From Amoebidium appalachense (lineage: Eukaryota > Ichthyosporea), in assembly GCA_963693365.1 (NCBI GenBank), contig CAVNZM010000001.1, positions 18,786,001-18,850,000 on the forward strand: a stretch of 64,000 bases of DNA. Reading direction: 5' to 3'. The notes beneath the pieces are model-generated. The model was not told where the DNA came from, searched no databases, and saw only the letters and a program-made list of their open reading frames with translations. Numbering within the stretch: the stretch's first letter is position 1; each line of letters begins with the position of its first letter. Position numbers and translations under genes: made by a program. Positions 14,015-53,081 of the stretch are shown here, one piece after another.

Positions 14015-15698
14015 GATCTTTGCTGATATGATGAGTATGGCATGCCCAGCAGCCGCCACGCCACCCGCTCGACTGCCTCCGGCGTGACTTGCCATTCATG
14101 CCGGGGGTCCACCCGCGACAGCAATCTGCTCGGTCGTTGAGCTCACCTGGGATGTAGGCCACCTCCTGCCGGCCAAGGCAACTTGTAGTCGAGGCACAAC
14201 TGCAGAAGCTGCCACAGAATGCGCTGCATCGAGGGGCTGCCGCTGCCCTTTTTCCGTACGGCCCCAAGGGCCGCCTGGGCATCGGCTTGCCACTGCACCC
14301 GCTGCCCACGGAGGGCTTCCTGCAGGGCAGGGCTCTGATAGGCCTCCAACAGGCCCTCACACTCCGCAATCGCCGCCGCCCGCGGAGCGTCGTCGGCTGC
14401 CCACCTGCCCGCCGCCTCAAGCGCAGCCAGTTGAAGCACGGCCCCCCAGCCGTGTGTGGTGGCGGCATCCGTGATGAGCGTAGCCGTGACCGGGTTGGGC
14501 CATATCTCCGCCCGAGGCAACTTGAACCGGCCAATGAATTGGGGCGTCCGACCGATAATCCGTAACTGACGCCCCGAAAGCCGAACGAAACTGCGCCAAT
14601 TTCCCCCGCGTAGGGCGGCATACACTGGCCGCACCAACGTCAGCACGTGGGGAGTGGCAGCCCGCAGACTCATGACCACCCCCACCCACCGGGCGACTTG
14701 CTTCTTTTCCACCCATCGCTTGCCCTTGCGAGCCTTGGCCATCACCCGCTTGGTCTCCTCCACCAGCTTCTCCATAGAGGTGGCGGTAGGGGCCAACACA
14801 CCCGCGGCAAGGTCGACATGGATGCCTAGATGGTCGAGATGGTCGGTGGGTTCCCACTGGCCCTTCTCCGTATTTCGGCTCAGGCCCATTGCCTCGAGCT
14901 CCCCCTCAACAACACCGCGAGTTTGCAGCGCCTTTAGCGGCCGTTCGACGACCAACCAGTCGTCCAAGAACGCTAACGTGCGCACACCGCGCCGGTGAAG
15001 ACGCCGACCAAACTCCTTCATGAGCCGCGTGAAGTAGTATGGGCTGAGGGAATAGCCGAAAGGCAGCACAGTGTACTGATACAGCTGGCCGCCAACCCGA
15101 ATCTGAAAATATTTACGCCACCGTGGCGCAATTGCCAGCGCAAAGTAGCCGTCCTCCAGGTCGAAACTGAAGCCGTGGTCCCTGGCTGAGCAATGACCTG
15201 CAGGTCACTGAGCGTCTCGTACTTGAGGCCCCGCTGTACGGCATACTCATTCACTGGGCGCATGTCGATTATCAGCCGCACTTTACCGTTTGGTTTCCGC
15301 ACCCCAAACGTGGTCGACACGCAATGCTTCCTGGACTCGTCGATGGGTTCAAGTGCGCCCTTACCCACTAAACGCGCAACTTCCACCAACGCCTCATCCT
15401 CCGAAACTTCGCCCAAGTCTAGGTACCTCCCCATGTCGTGGGGAGGTGGCGGCCCAGCGCACCATTCGGGTGTGATGCCATACTTAATCCAGAAGAGCAC
15501 GTCCTTGGCTGCTCCACCGCGCGCCCACTCATCGTGGCACGCACGCACCCGTTGATAGAGCGGTGCAGGTGCTACCCCGCCCACTGGCTTACTGGGAGCA
15601 CACCGGCCGCCCCCGCACAGACCACTGCTGCCGGGGCCCACACTAGGACTAGAGAGCAGCACACGTTGCTGCTGTACATGCTCACGCGAGCAGCCCAC
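13980..15698 (-). pseudogene. DIRS-type reverse transcriptase / RNase H, frameshifted
   Basis: The minus-strand reading begins near 15698. RT motifs follow in order: CVSTTFGVRKPNGKVRLIID, then (after a frameshift near 15185) FSFDLEDGYFALAIAP, TVLPFGYSLSPYYFTRLMKE, and the catalytic FLDDWLVVERPLKA with two aspartates. LGIHVDLAAG follows, then the RNase H start LITDAATTHGWGAVL and VAYIPGELNDRAD. A further one-base shift lies near 14120, after which HEWQVTPEAVERV continues in another frame. The reading ends where the nested element begins. Such RT-RH modules copy element RNA into circular DNA that a tyrosine recombinase integrates. Two frameshifts and the insertion make it a pseudogene. Confidence 0.8.
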
Positions 15699-15932
15699 AC
15701 GGGCTAACGTTGCCAGACGTGCCTAGGTGCTTATAGCTACACAAACAACCCCAAAACACAACCTCACTTGGGTTTTGCAAAAACTCATGAGCGCATCCGG
15801 TCTCAATGATCTGCGGTTCCTGGGCCTATTATTATAGCTAAAGTCTAGGGACCTACACCACTGACTATAGCGCTCACTGCGCTCAAAAGCTTTGGTCTTG
15901 GTCACTAGACCGGCCTCACTAACGCGCGCTTC

Positions 15933-16085
15933 TCCTAAGAGAAGCGGCGAGGAAAAGACTGTTTGAGAGAAGCGAAAAACATGACTTTTATAGTCGCTTC
16001 TACAGGAAGAGATGTGTGATGCCGATCATCACACCATCTTCTTCCGATTGGTGGATAAAATGAGTATTTACCAAATATATCATTT
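15933..16085. repeat. 153-bp direct repeat of DIRS-type element, right copy
   Basis: Partner of 5422-5574 (one difference in 153). It lies upstream of the RT start on the minus strand, where the promoter-bearing A1 repeat of such elements would be. Confidence 0.9.
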
Positions 16086-16776
16086 GCGGATAGGGGTTTG
16101 GGGGAAGGGGAGAGCGGGTCTCACGTGAGATGCCAAGAGTGAGAAAAAAAAAGAGTGTACAGCCAATCGGGTGCCAGTATCATTTATTGATAAGGACGCA
16201 GTAGATCCGACCCCAAATCACAAAGAAGGCTGAGGGAAAGCTTCCCCCCTGTGTGGGTCGGACAGGTTTGTAGGTTTTTTTTCTTCTTCTTTTGACTGGA
16301 TTCGTTCGACGGAAAGATATGCAAGCATACTGAGAAGACAATAAAAACTTCACGAGTTATCCAGTAACAAGTGCATACTAAGAAACCCGAACACTGTGTG
16401 AAAATCATATAAATCAGTGAATACTCAATGTGACGACCAACAGAACTCAACAAAAAGTCTAAAGTGGTCACATTGCCAGCCAGTGTAGCAGACACCCGTA
16501 GGGAAAGAGGTAAAACGCGACATAAAAACTCACAGTCTCACACCTATCAACATGCTTGCGATTAAAAAGTTCAGCACAAAATTGGCACCAGCGGCGATGG
16601 AAACAAAAATTACAACGCCACTGCACAACTTCCCAGGCAATATTAACATCAGAGCACCATACAAACTTATCTACTAGGGTGGTATCCATACGAACAGCAG
16701 GAGAAATATATCCTGCCAAAGCTCCCAAAAGCGATAATGATCAGTACGGTGTTGCCTAAGGAACATAACACATGCC
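16086..16776. other. Gene-free stretch
   Basis: Between the DIRS-type repeat and the first duplicated promoter block I see no coding frame, no tandem repeat and no inverted ends; only a short A-rich stretch at 16145-16152. Confidence 0.5.
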
Positions 16777-17155
16777 TGTTGGAGTGCAGACTTACGCTCA
16801 TTCCACAATACGTGTATGTTAGCTTTACAATTGGTTCCGTGTACACAGACACACGCTGACACTCGATCACCACATGCACATCTGCATAGTTGAGGAATGT
16901 TGCCAATTGTGTTTTGACTGCAAACGATTGGTTCACTGGTCCCAGAGATCTCTAAATGAAAGTAACCAATCCGATTAGCGCCTGGCATCCGGATTACATT
17001 CTAGACTGCTGCCCCACGGGTATATAAGCCACATCTCTGCCAGGTGCAGACATGGAGTTCAGACATGGAGGTAACACACTGAAAACAGTAAAAAAACGGG
17101 TCAGCGCCCAAGCGCGCCACGACGACCCTAGTCACAGCGGACTCTACTTCCAACA
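16777..17155 (+). repeat. Duplicated promoter-like block, copy A
   Basis: From TGTTGGAGTGCAGAC to CTACTTCCAACA this 379-bp block recurs at 17464-17855. It carries CCAAT at 16966-16970 and TATATAAG at 17021-17028, followed by GTGCAGACATGGAGTTCAGAC. It could be the promoter/LTR-like end of a retroelement, the two copies enclosing only 308 bp of sequence (17156-17463). Confidence 0.8.
16966..17028 (+). promoter_or_regulatory. CCAAT and TATA boxes in copy A
   Basis: CCAAT at 16966-16970 and TATATAAG at 17021-17028 are spaced about 50 bp, the common Pol II promoter layout. The same pair is kept in copy A-prime at about 17653 and 17708-17715. Confidence 0.45.
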
Positions 17156-17463
17156 GGGTTATGGGCCCAGACACGACACCGCGGCCTCTAACTTCACGTC
17201 CCCTACGACGCCTTGAACGGAGGAGCCAGAAACCGACTTCTAGGCTGTACCCTACACCCGCGAGCGTATTTCCGTGAAGTAGAGACTTTCGCTTCCACAA
17301 ACTCCATCCGCAGTGCCAGCAGCCTGCGACATCAACGTCAAGTATTCCACTTCATTGGCGGGGCACGCACCACAGTGGAATGCACACCCCGGTCTACCCT
17401 GCAAGCAGCCACACTCACTCTCTCTTCTCTAGTGGTGTGTACACTTCTCCAATTGGGTAGGGG

Positions 17464-17855
17464 TGTTGGAGTGCAGACTTACGCTCATTCCACAATACGT
17501 GTATGTTAGCTTTACAATTGGTTCCGTGTACACAGACACACGCTGACACTCGATCACCACATGCACATCTGCATAGTTGAGGAATGTTGCCAATTGTGTT
17601 TTGACTGCAAACGATTGGTTCACTGGTCCCAGAGATCTCTAAATGAAAGTAACCAATCCGATTAGCGCCTGGCATCCGGATTACATTCCAGACTGCTGCC
17701 CCACGGGTATATAAGCCACGTCTCTGCCAGGTGCAGACATGGAGTTCAGACATGAAGTTCAGTCATGGAGGTAACACACTGAAAACAGTAAAAAAACGGG
17801 TCAGCGCCCAAGCGCCCCACGACGACCCTAGTCACAGCGGACTCTACTTCCAACA
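17464..17855 (+). repeat. Duplicated promoter-like block, copy A-prime
   Basis: This 392-bp copy equals 16777-17155 except for a few substitutions and a 13-base insertion that triples a GTTCAGACATGGA-like word downstream of the TATA box. Its right edge meets the end of the decayed LINE RT at about 17856. Confidence 0.8.
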
Positions 17856-17859
17856 ATGC

Positions 17860-19110
17860 CGATGTCTGAGTTTTACCTTTGATTTCTCTATCAGAACGAG
17901 AAAGAAACTTATACTGCGAATGGTAATAACGCGAAAAGGCAGAAAAAACAGGAAGAGAAAAGAAAGAGGGAGTGAGATAGCGAGAGGAAGAATCAGGTTG
18001 AATGAGGGTAGGCTGAGGACATTCAGAAGTAGCGTTGGCGAATCGGGGGGGAAGAGGGATGGAGGGAGGGGGGGGGAAGAAAGTATAAAGAGGGTGACCA
18101 TCAGGTATCCTAACTAAATGAAAACAAAAACGAAGAGACAATTCCTCTATACGACAAACAGCAGACGACAATCCAAACATACTGATTAAGGGAGGCGCAA
18201 ACCGAGTACGAAACAAAGTGCGCAGCGCAGTACCCTGAAAATCGTCGAACTCTTTCAGCGCCACGGCCGCCTCGCGAGGTGGGGCGCAGGCCAATAGCGG
18301 AAGTAATGGATTCATAGAGTAACACTGGCAGACTGTGGGTATAACACGAATAGGCATGACGAAAGCCCCCTTGAAGGGAAGAAAGACGGAACACGGCGTT
18401 TAAAGAATCGTCGGCGTTAAACGCGCGAAGCATGCAACCCTCGAAGAGCCGACGAAAAACGTTGGTAAGTGAGACGGGACGAAAGTCGTTAATGACCCCC
18501 TGCGATACCTTCTTACGAACGGGCGTAACGATTGGGTCAAGCCACGAATTTGGAAGAAACCCGAGTTCGAAAAAAGCCGAAAAAAACTCACTAAGAAGGA
18601 CAGCAAAAGGCGGGGGCGGGGGGGACCTGCACGATTACGGGGCCGAAGCACGGGAGAAAGAACCTTGAAAAGCACGGGAGGAAGACCATCCGGCCCGCAT
18701 GCTTTGCGAGGTTTTAAAGCCCGTATAGCACCAAAAACAGCCGAAGAGTTGAAATAACTGTGAAAAGTGCCCGGGAACGACCGGCCCGGCTCCCAACTCG
18801 GCGGCTGGGAGAGGCCAGGGGGCGGTGATGGAACCGTGGACACGTTAGGAAGCGAAAATAGGGAAGCATAATAGTCATCGACGGATTCAGCGACGGAGAT
18901 GGAAGGAGACGGGGCATAGACTTGCACGGAAGGCCCAAACCGACCGGCGGATTTCCAGACCGATAATGCTTCCTGTAGAGGCAACAACTGTCGTAGGGAC
19001 TGCAAAACGTGAGACTGTCTCAGCCGAACGGAAGGGTACTCAACCGTGCCCACCACCTGCTCGCCAAGGGCAAATAGAAACTCAACAAACTCATTATAAC
19101 AAACCTCCAA
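17860..19110 (-). pseudogene. Decayed non-LTR retrotransposon (LINE) reverse transcriptase
   Basis: Minus-strand reading. IRALKPRKACGPDGLPPVLF is the classic LINE RT entry motif (K-x-x-K-A-x-G-P-D-G). After frame changes come WLDPIVTPVRKKV, NDFRPVSLTNVFRRLFEGC and LQGGFR.AYSCYTHS, then VALKEFDDF at the place of catalytic motif A, where the usual F-x-D is degraded. The later FADD box is not seen, so the 3' part is missing or replaced by block A-prime. At least two frameshifts are needed to connect the motifs. No endonuclease domain was found upstream. Confidence 0.7.
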
Positions 19111-19160
19111 AATAGCCGGGTTCCGCTGCGCAGAAGGTTGGCGAGGACACGAGGTGTTCT

Positions 19161-19290
19161 GTCGGCGTCCCCCCTGTGGGGACTATGAAGCCTGTTATTG
19201 TGTTTACGGCGTCTCCCTTGTGGGGACTATGAAGCCTGTCATTGTGTTTACGGCGTCTCCCTTGCGGGCAAAGCCTGTTTCTGTGTCTAC
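19161..19290. repeat. ~49-bp tandem repeat, about 2.6 units
   Basis: Units begin CGGCGTCTCCCTTGTGGGG and contain GACTATGAAGCCTGT(C/T)ATTGTGTTTA. The last unit is shortened. Confidence 0.75.
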
Positions 19291-19384
19291 GGTGACTTCT
19301 CGGTGGGCTGCCTAGGCCTTTTTGCTTCGTCTGCATCGTTCCAAAAAAGGTAGGAGGCTCAGGGAAATTTTTTCGCGGGTACAC

Positions 19385-19810
19385 TCATCTTCGCGTTGTG
19401 AGTCTTCGGAGTTGATGCACGAAGTCTTGAGTGCTTGCTACCGAAAATATCCCACACTGTTGTTACATCGAGTCAGGTTTCACAGTGGCTAGAATTGTTG
19501 AATTCAACCTCGACGAAAATGACCCGTCAACACGCCGAGCAAGGGATCAGCACCTCGCATTGCGAGTGGTGAGTTTGCCTGCTTCAACCTCCTGTTGTGA
19601 TGCGGCCCCCAATCTAGTCTCTACAATCGACGTGTATTGAAAATGTGTGTGTTTCAATAGTGCCTACAGGGATGGGTGTAATGGATGCAAGTGTGCCCAC
19701 CTCTTCTCTTTGAGTTCTTCTCATCAGCCTCTACCCCGTCTACCAGCCGGTATGGCATTGTGTGGTGAGCCGCTCAGACTGATCAACATCACAGGCAGGC
19801 AAAGTTTTTT

Positions 19811-19863
<53 letters not shown>

Positions 19864-19889
19864 GTGTCACTGTGGTGTGTGTGTGTGTG

Positions 19890-19934
<45 letters not shown>

Positions 19935-20050
19935 GAATGGCAAAGGCAAGAGGAAGACTTCTGTGGGGAGAAAGGGGGGGAGGAGGGGTAGGTAAACAAG
20001 TAATATACCCACCTTGGTAGCAACAAGGAGGTGGGGTGGGTGCAGGAGAA

Positions 20051-20109
<59 letters not shown>

Positions 20110-20433
20110 GGGGGGGGGGAGGGGGGGGGGGGGGTTAGCCCGGGTGCAGCAGGGTTTGTTGTCTGGATCGATGGTTGAGGTCTTGTGCCGCGTGTGTGGT
20201 ATAAAAGCGGTGATTTAATAATGGGTATGTTGGTGATGGTAATTGCAGAGGTGGCCCACACAGTGGTGGTGGTCGTGTGTATGTGTGTGTGCGTGCGTGC
20301 AGAAAACGTGTGTGTGTGTGTGTGTGCTCGCGGTTTGTTTGTGTGGCTATGCATGTGTGCCCCATGTGTGTGGATATGTGTGTGGGTGTGGGTGGGTGGG
20401 TGGGTGGGTGTGCGTGCATGCGCGCCTGTGCAT

Positions 20434-20475
<42 letters not shown>

Positions 20476-20854
20476 CGCCAAGGCGTGCGAGTGTGTGTGA
20501 ATTGTGTGTTGGAGCGGATGTTTAAAAAACGAAATACACAATGCACTATTGCACCGCACACCATCAAACCAGTTGATCATTCAGATTTTATTTTTCGTAA
20601 CTACAATCATCTTACCTGTCGAACATATCACGTTTACATATTCAAAACTAAAACGTGATGTGTTGAGTTAATGGGTTAAGTACAATATTTAGCTTTCAGG
20701 TTGTTCATACATTCCAGGGGTCTAACAAGCTAAAAAGTGTTTCTTTCTGCAAATAATCAGAAACACACCAATTCATTGAGATAAGTTCACGGAGGCCATC
20801 TCTCATAAGCATTTTGTGACTTCGTGCCAAATCCCCCCCCCTCCCCCGCTCCCC

Positions 20855-20931
<77 letters not shown>

Positions 20932-21053
20932 CCTCGCCCAACCCATGCCATGCACCCATCAACCTAACTGCCCCCGTCCCCCCCCCCCCCCCCCCCCCCC
21001 CCCCAACATATACACACACACACACATACCAATAATTTATGAATTTAGAAAAG
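19385..21053. other. Stretch between LINE relic and DHDDS: simple repeats
   Basis: A short + frame at 19431-19640 has protein-like composition but no homology I recognise. The rest is simple sequence: T-run/(GT)n/G-run at 19806-19933, (GT)n-G at 20053-20134, TG/CG mixtures at 20277-20500 and (CA)n at 20858-20929 with flanking C-runs. A minus-strand AATAAA (20587-20592 on the + strand) lies about 460 bp past the DHDDS stop and may serve as its poly(A) signal. Confidence 0.5.
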
Positions 21054-31141
<10,088 letters not shown>

Positions 31142-31507
31142 CGTTCAAGCAAATGCTACTACGGGTTACTAAGGGGTTAATCGTGTCAGCTAACTGGATG
31201 CTACAATATGTTTGACAACAAAGCTTTTTCCAATCTATTAAGAGCGCATAACACAGTGACGAGCATGGAAAACATCTAAAAGAACAATTCCTTTCTCCAA
31301 CTTTCCTCCATTAATATTAGCTTTTACACACACGGTCTGACTTCGCTGACAAACATGTGCACAGTGCGGCAGCGAAGAGTCACATAAAAAATTTCGAACA
31401 TGGCGCTATCGAGCCAATCAAAACGTTGGTCTGTTTTGATTGGCTTATGCTTAGAGAGCTATGTCCAATCAGAGGGGTCGTGTCTTGAGGGAGGCAAAGA
31501 AGGGCAA

Positions 31508-32850
31508 ATTGGGTCGCTTTGCATAAAAGTTTAGAAATCCTAGATTACGTTACGACCGATCTCGCCACGTTTCGAGCTTGCGGCGCTTGGCCACACGCAT
31601 AGATCTATGATGACGATGCATGACTTTGTAAGATCTTGATGACAGCCGCCAAACCCAGACACCAAAGGGTGGTATTGCACAGAGCCGTGACATCATCTAG
31701 GAATCCTAGATTTCGTCATGGCCGATCTAGCAAACGTTACATATATCTGACTGAGGATCCTAGATTCTCGTGGGGTTTACGCTGTTTACTTGAGGCAAAG
31801 ATTCTCGTTTCGTATTGCATAAAGCAAAGGCAGCCCAGGAGTGAACCTAGTGAGTCACATATAGTATAAACGATTGTTGGATGAAATGTCAGAGTCGGCC
31901 AGCAAGGGAATTAATGCAGTAGAGCTTTTTTCTGTTAATATTTCTATATGGAACCCACTATGCTTTCTTTTTAACAGTTTTTTTATGGGCATCTGAAGAC
32001 GTGCAGCTCGCGCATCGTGTATACCGTAGGCGAGTACTACATGATTGAAAACCATCGGCGGCAGTGGGTATCTGCTCAACCTGATTTAAACCCAATCGCA
32101 GCGGCTTCGGCGCATACCGAAGATCTAAACCGTTCTCAAACCAGTCTGGGTAGGGGGGGGGGGGGGGGGGGGGGGGGGAGAGGGGGAACCGGCAGACTCT
32201 AGGAAATTCCTAGATTGCATCACGGATCTTGTGAATCACGCATGGTCATCCAGTATCTGTGCATTCGACCAAGCGCAGGATTGCCGGAAATTTTTTTTTA
32301 TTTTTTTTTTTATTCCCCTTTTGACCGGAAAAATGCAAGATTGGCCATGACGAAATCTAGGATCCATAGATGACGTCACGGCTTTATGCAATACCACCCA
32401 AAATCTGGGAGACGTCACCCCACCCCCATCTCCCCGACTGAACCAGATCTTTGGAATGTGCTAAAGCCGATGCGATTGGTTTTAAATCAGGTCAAGCGCA
32501 TAGCCGTACTTAACCGATTGGTTTTCAATCAGGTTTGCTAGGTAACCGCGGTAATGGCTCTGTCTCTCTTTCGGTAAACGGTTCTGTATAGGAATATGCA
32601 ACATTGAAACGCACAAAAAAAGAGCTGTAAATTATTTCGTGTGCGATGTGCTCTAATAAGTCAGATAGGTTTGGCTTTTTCTTTACAAAATATTCAAAGA
32701 CCTCTCAGCTCATATCCACCAGTTCATGCTCAGTATGCAAACCGAAGACAACAATTTAGGTTAGGTTTTCTATTCAGATTCCCACTCACGTTGCGATATC
32801 AGCTGTGAAGTAATCTAGGATTTCTAAATGTTTATGCAAAGCGACCCAAT
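31508..32850. mobile_element. Foldback element with several inverted arms
   Basis: Outer arms 31508-31548 and 32810-32850 are inverted copies (41 bp, two mismatches). Further inverted pairs are 31667-31723 with 32343-32399 (57 bp, few mismatches) and 32042-32146 with 32436-32533. The pairs are not perfectly nested, so the element has been rearranged. The motif AATCCTAGATT recurs. There is no open frame of note. It begins about 370 bp upstream of the DHDDS start codon and could contain or displace its distal promoter. Confidence 0.65.
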
Positions 32851-33785
32851 ATCACGTTGAAACCAGACGCTGTCACCCATGTTGCAAGTGCATGCATATG
32901 CATGCTATGGCGGAAAAGCGAGTGCGAGTGGATTCACCTGTAAAATGTAGCAGGCGTGAGACACTTTCGTCTTGTGAGAACATCGTGTATGTGGCACAGA
33001 AGAGATCACTTGAGGGTGTGCATTCACATCCACAGCAATGTGACCAAGGCCATGGGGGACCACCGTGAGAACTTCCCAAAATAAAAGTATATCACCGTTG
33101 CCTGATCACGATGCACTATCCGCGCAGGCACGGGCGCCAATGGAGGTTGCCTATGATACTTGAGGCACAGTCTATCCAAACTTCATTCATTTGGTGTGGG
33201 TTGCCAGCCAGGCTTGGATTGTAATCAACGATCTCGATGTGACTGGAAAACTGGCCAAACGCACCCATGTAATTAATAATGCATGAATGGGGTTGGGTGC
33301 CTCCTAAAGCTTATAGCAATTAATACAGAGGTGCGGCAACCATGTTATGAAAGAAGATCCATACTCGAATTATTCATCATTCATCACATTCATACCAACG
33401 CATCATTCCTGTACGTTGAGCTAGTGCATGTGAACCAGTGGGATAGCAGAGGGAAAGGGGTGGCTAGAAAACACAGGCGGCACCAACCAAATACTTACCA
33501 TCTCCACTGATTTACTAAACCCCCCCCTCTCTCCCCCTCTCCCCCCCCCCCCCTCTCTCTCCCCCCTCCCTCCCTCCCTCCCTGAAGCTCCCTCCCTCCC
33601 TCAAAAAAAAAAAAAAAAAAAAAATCACCCGGACTGGAGCATCTGTGAGGCCTGCATTACTACAGCCTCGTCCCACGGACCTCGAATTTCCCTGCAAACA
33701 CTCACCAGTCAGTTTCATGGCCTCCTGTTGACCGGAGATCATTACCATATTCATGTTTTGAAAAAAGCGTTGAAATACTCCAAGA

Positions 33786-33818
<33 letters not shown>

Positions 33819-33820
33819 TG

Positions 33821-33886
<66 letters not shown>

Positions 33887-34189
33887 AGGGAAGAGCATTC
33901 AGTTTGTGTTGCACAAAATGAATCACAGACACTAGAGAGGGCGAATGAAAAGAAAGTGTGAACAAAGTAGCGGAGGGTGCCAGCATTCGAGAACGAGAAG
34001 GCATATCAGAGCAGGATAAAAAGCAGACGACACACGGGCCCCCGGTTTTTTTTTTCTTTCTTTCTTTTTTTTTTTTTTTTTTTTTTTTTTGCTAAAATGA
34101 GGAACCCAGACACCAGAAATGAGGTAGAAATCATTTGCCAATCAAAACATTCATCAGCACAGATGCTTAGAAGCCCCCCCTCCCTCCCT

Positions 34190-34282
<93 letters not shown>

Positions 34283-34476
34283 AAAAAAAAAAAAGAAGGG
34301 GAAAAAAAAAAAAAAAAGCACACACAACACACCCACGCCAAAATATACCCCTCATACAAACCAGAAAAGAAACGAAATCAAAAACAACTGTGCTTTAAAA
34401 CCCCCCGCACCGCCCCAACAAGAATAAATAAGCGTTGAATTTGTAGGTGGTGGTGGTGGTTGTTTTTTTTTTTTTT

Positions 34477-34520
<44 letters not shown>
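32851..34520. other. Stretch between foldback element and PIGC
   Basis: Mostly unremarkable AT-balanced sequence to 33500, then C-rich and A/T/G homopolymers (33540-33625, 33787-33885, 34054-34090, 34185-34315, 34461-34516). A minus-strand island at 33710-33785 reads FQRFFQNMNMVMISGQQEAM and is followed by a good donor (GTGAGT), so a lone exon is possible, but no partner exons were found. Confidence 0.4.
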
Positions 34521-40342
<5,822 letters not shown>

Positions 40343-41280
40343 AGATGATGCTATGTGATTTGTGCGCAGACCGTAGGAAGCGCAGGTACTCTGTAAGGTC
40401 TATTTCCACGAAGCTGGATGCGTGAATCATACCTCGACATCTGTGTTCTTAACTGTGTGAAAAAAAAAGCTCCCCTTTGAGATCAGCTGCTCGAGAATAC
40501 GACAGAAGCATAGAGGGTTTGTGGTATTCTTCGATGGATATCGGTGCTTCTAGATTTGGACCCAAAAAAAAAAAAAACAGCAAAAGTTGTGAGGGTTTGG
40601 CGGTACTCTTCGGTGAAGTTTATGTCACTGTGCAGTGAGTGAACCGTGTTTTCAAGCAGAGCCTCACGCACGGGTGATGTGACCATCAAGAGCGACGACT
40701 GAAGATGGACAGATGACTCGTGACATGCTAGCAAACAATGTGTTCTTCACTAAGAGGGGGGGGACGGAGGGCGCACAATTGCAGCCACCGCCAAAGAGAG
40801 GGCGGGCCACTGTTGGCGCCCTGCCTCCTTCACAAATTCCTCATGCAAAAGGCATGAGCCCGGGCGTTACTCCGGGCCGTTATTTTCCTTACTCATTAAG
40901 TTTAAGGCCAAACTGGGCACTGGCTTTTCCGCCCGGAATATGGTAAATCAGTGAGTTGGTTTGATTGTGGGACTCTTTTGGTGTTTTGGCGCAAAAATTA
41001 GAGAAGTTCGGTTGCAGGGGCAACACAGCCCGCGCAGGACAAAAGGCCCAGTGACATGGCCGGTGTGGATGTTGTAAGGGTGTTTTCCCTTCTGTTTTTT
41101 TATTGAGTTCATCTTGTGCTTTTCTTGCGCTTTCCAATCGCAATATGTACATAGACGGTCGGGCCTGGCTTCTATAGTGTTTCTGGCTCAGGTAGTGTGT
41201 GTTTGAATGCACACCGTGATGACACAACTTTAGAGGTAGCTCCACTTTTTCAGTGGAACACTGGCGGTTGAGAAAGCAAC
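40343..41280. promoter_or_regulatory. Divergent promoter region of PIGC and CNOT10-like gene
   Basis: The 938 bp between the two start codons contain no exon. TTTTGGCGCAAAA (40985-40997) is a near-perfect E2F-type site, and TTGGCGCC (about 40813) plus TTTTCCGCCCGG (about 40925) are weaker ones. No TATA box stands out. A shared regulatory region is inferred from spacing and orientation only. Confidence 0.45.

Positions 41281-53081
<11,801 letters not shown>

Larger units (their letters stand above)
6027..14033. mobile_element. Nested ~8-kb element with 15-bp TIRs and subterminal motif arrays
   Basis: CATCATATCAGCAAA at 6027-6041 and its exact reverse complement at 14019-14033 bound the insert, with weaker inverted similarity a little further in. 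The ends fall between the RNase H core and the PEVDRFAT block of the DIRS-type element, explaining why that frame is split. Inside each end lie 0.85-0.95 kb of degenerate GACATC/CTTTAAGAC/CCTAAACCCG motifs. The centre holds tandem arrays and one open frame (11870-12298). No target-site duplication and no transposase were recognised. The class is unknown; a large non-autonomous DNA transposon is the working guess. Confidence 0.5.
5087..16085 (-). mobile_element. Decayed DIRS-order (tyrosine-recombinase type) retrotransposon, interrupted
   Basis: Read on the minus strand, the element starts with a 153-bp repeat (15933-16085). It runs through reverse transcriptase and RNase H (15698 to about 14034), is cut by a nested insert (6027-14033), resumes with the PEVDRFAT segment (6044-5661), and ends with a second copy of the 153-bp repeat (5422-5574). 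A 17-bp motif (TTAGACACCAAACTGCT) lies just inside the inner repeat (5574-5590) and again at 5087-5103. This gives an A1-ORF-B1-A2-B2 order like the split direct repeats of PAT/Ngaro elements. The RT motif is FLDDWLV rather than YXDD, as is frequent in DIRS-type elements. No tyrosine recombinase or gag frame was found, and the RT frame is shifted at least twice, so it is inactive. Confidence 0.65.

Noticed and set aside
33710-33785. Single exon-like island (FQRFFQNMNMV...) on the minus strand
   Set aside because: Good donor but no linked exons or family match, so noted only within the spacer entry and not called a gene.
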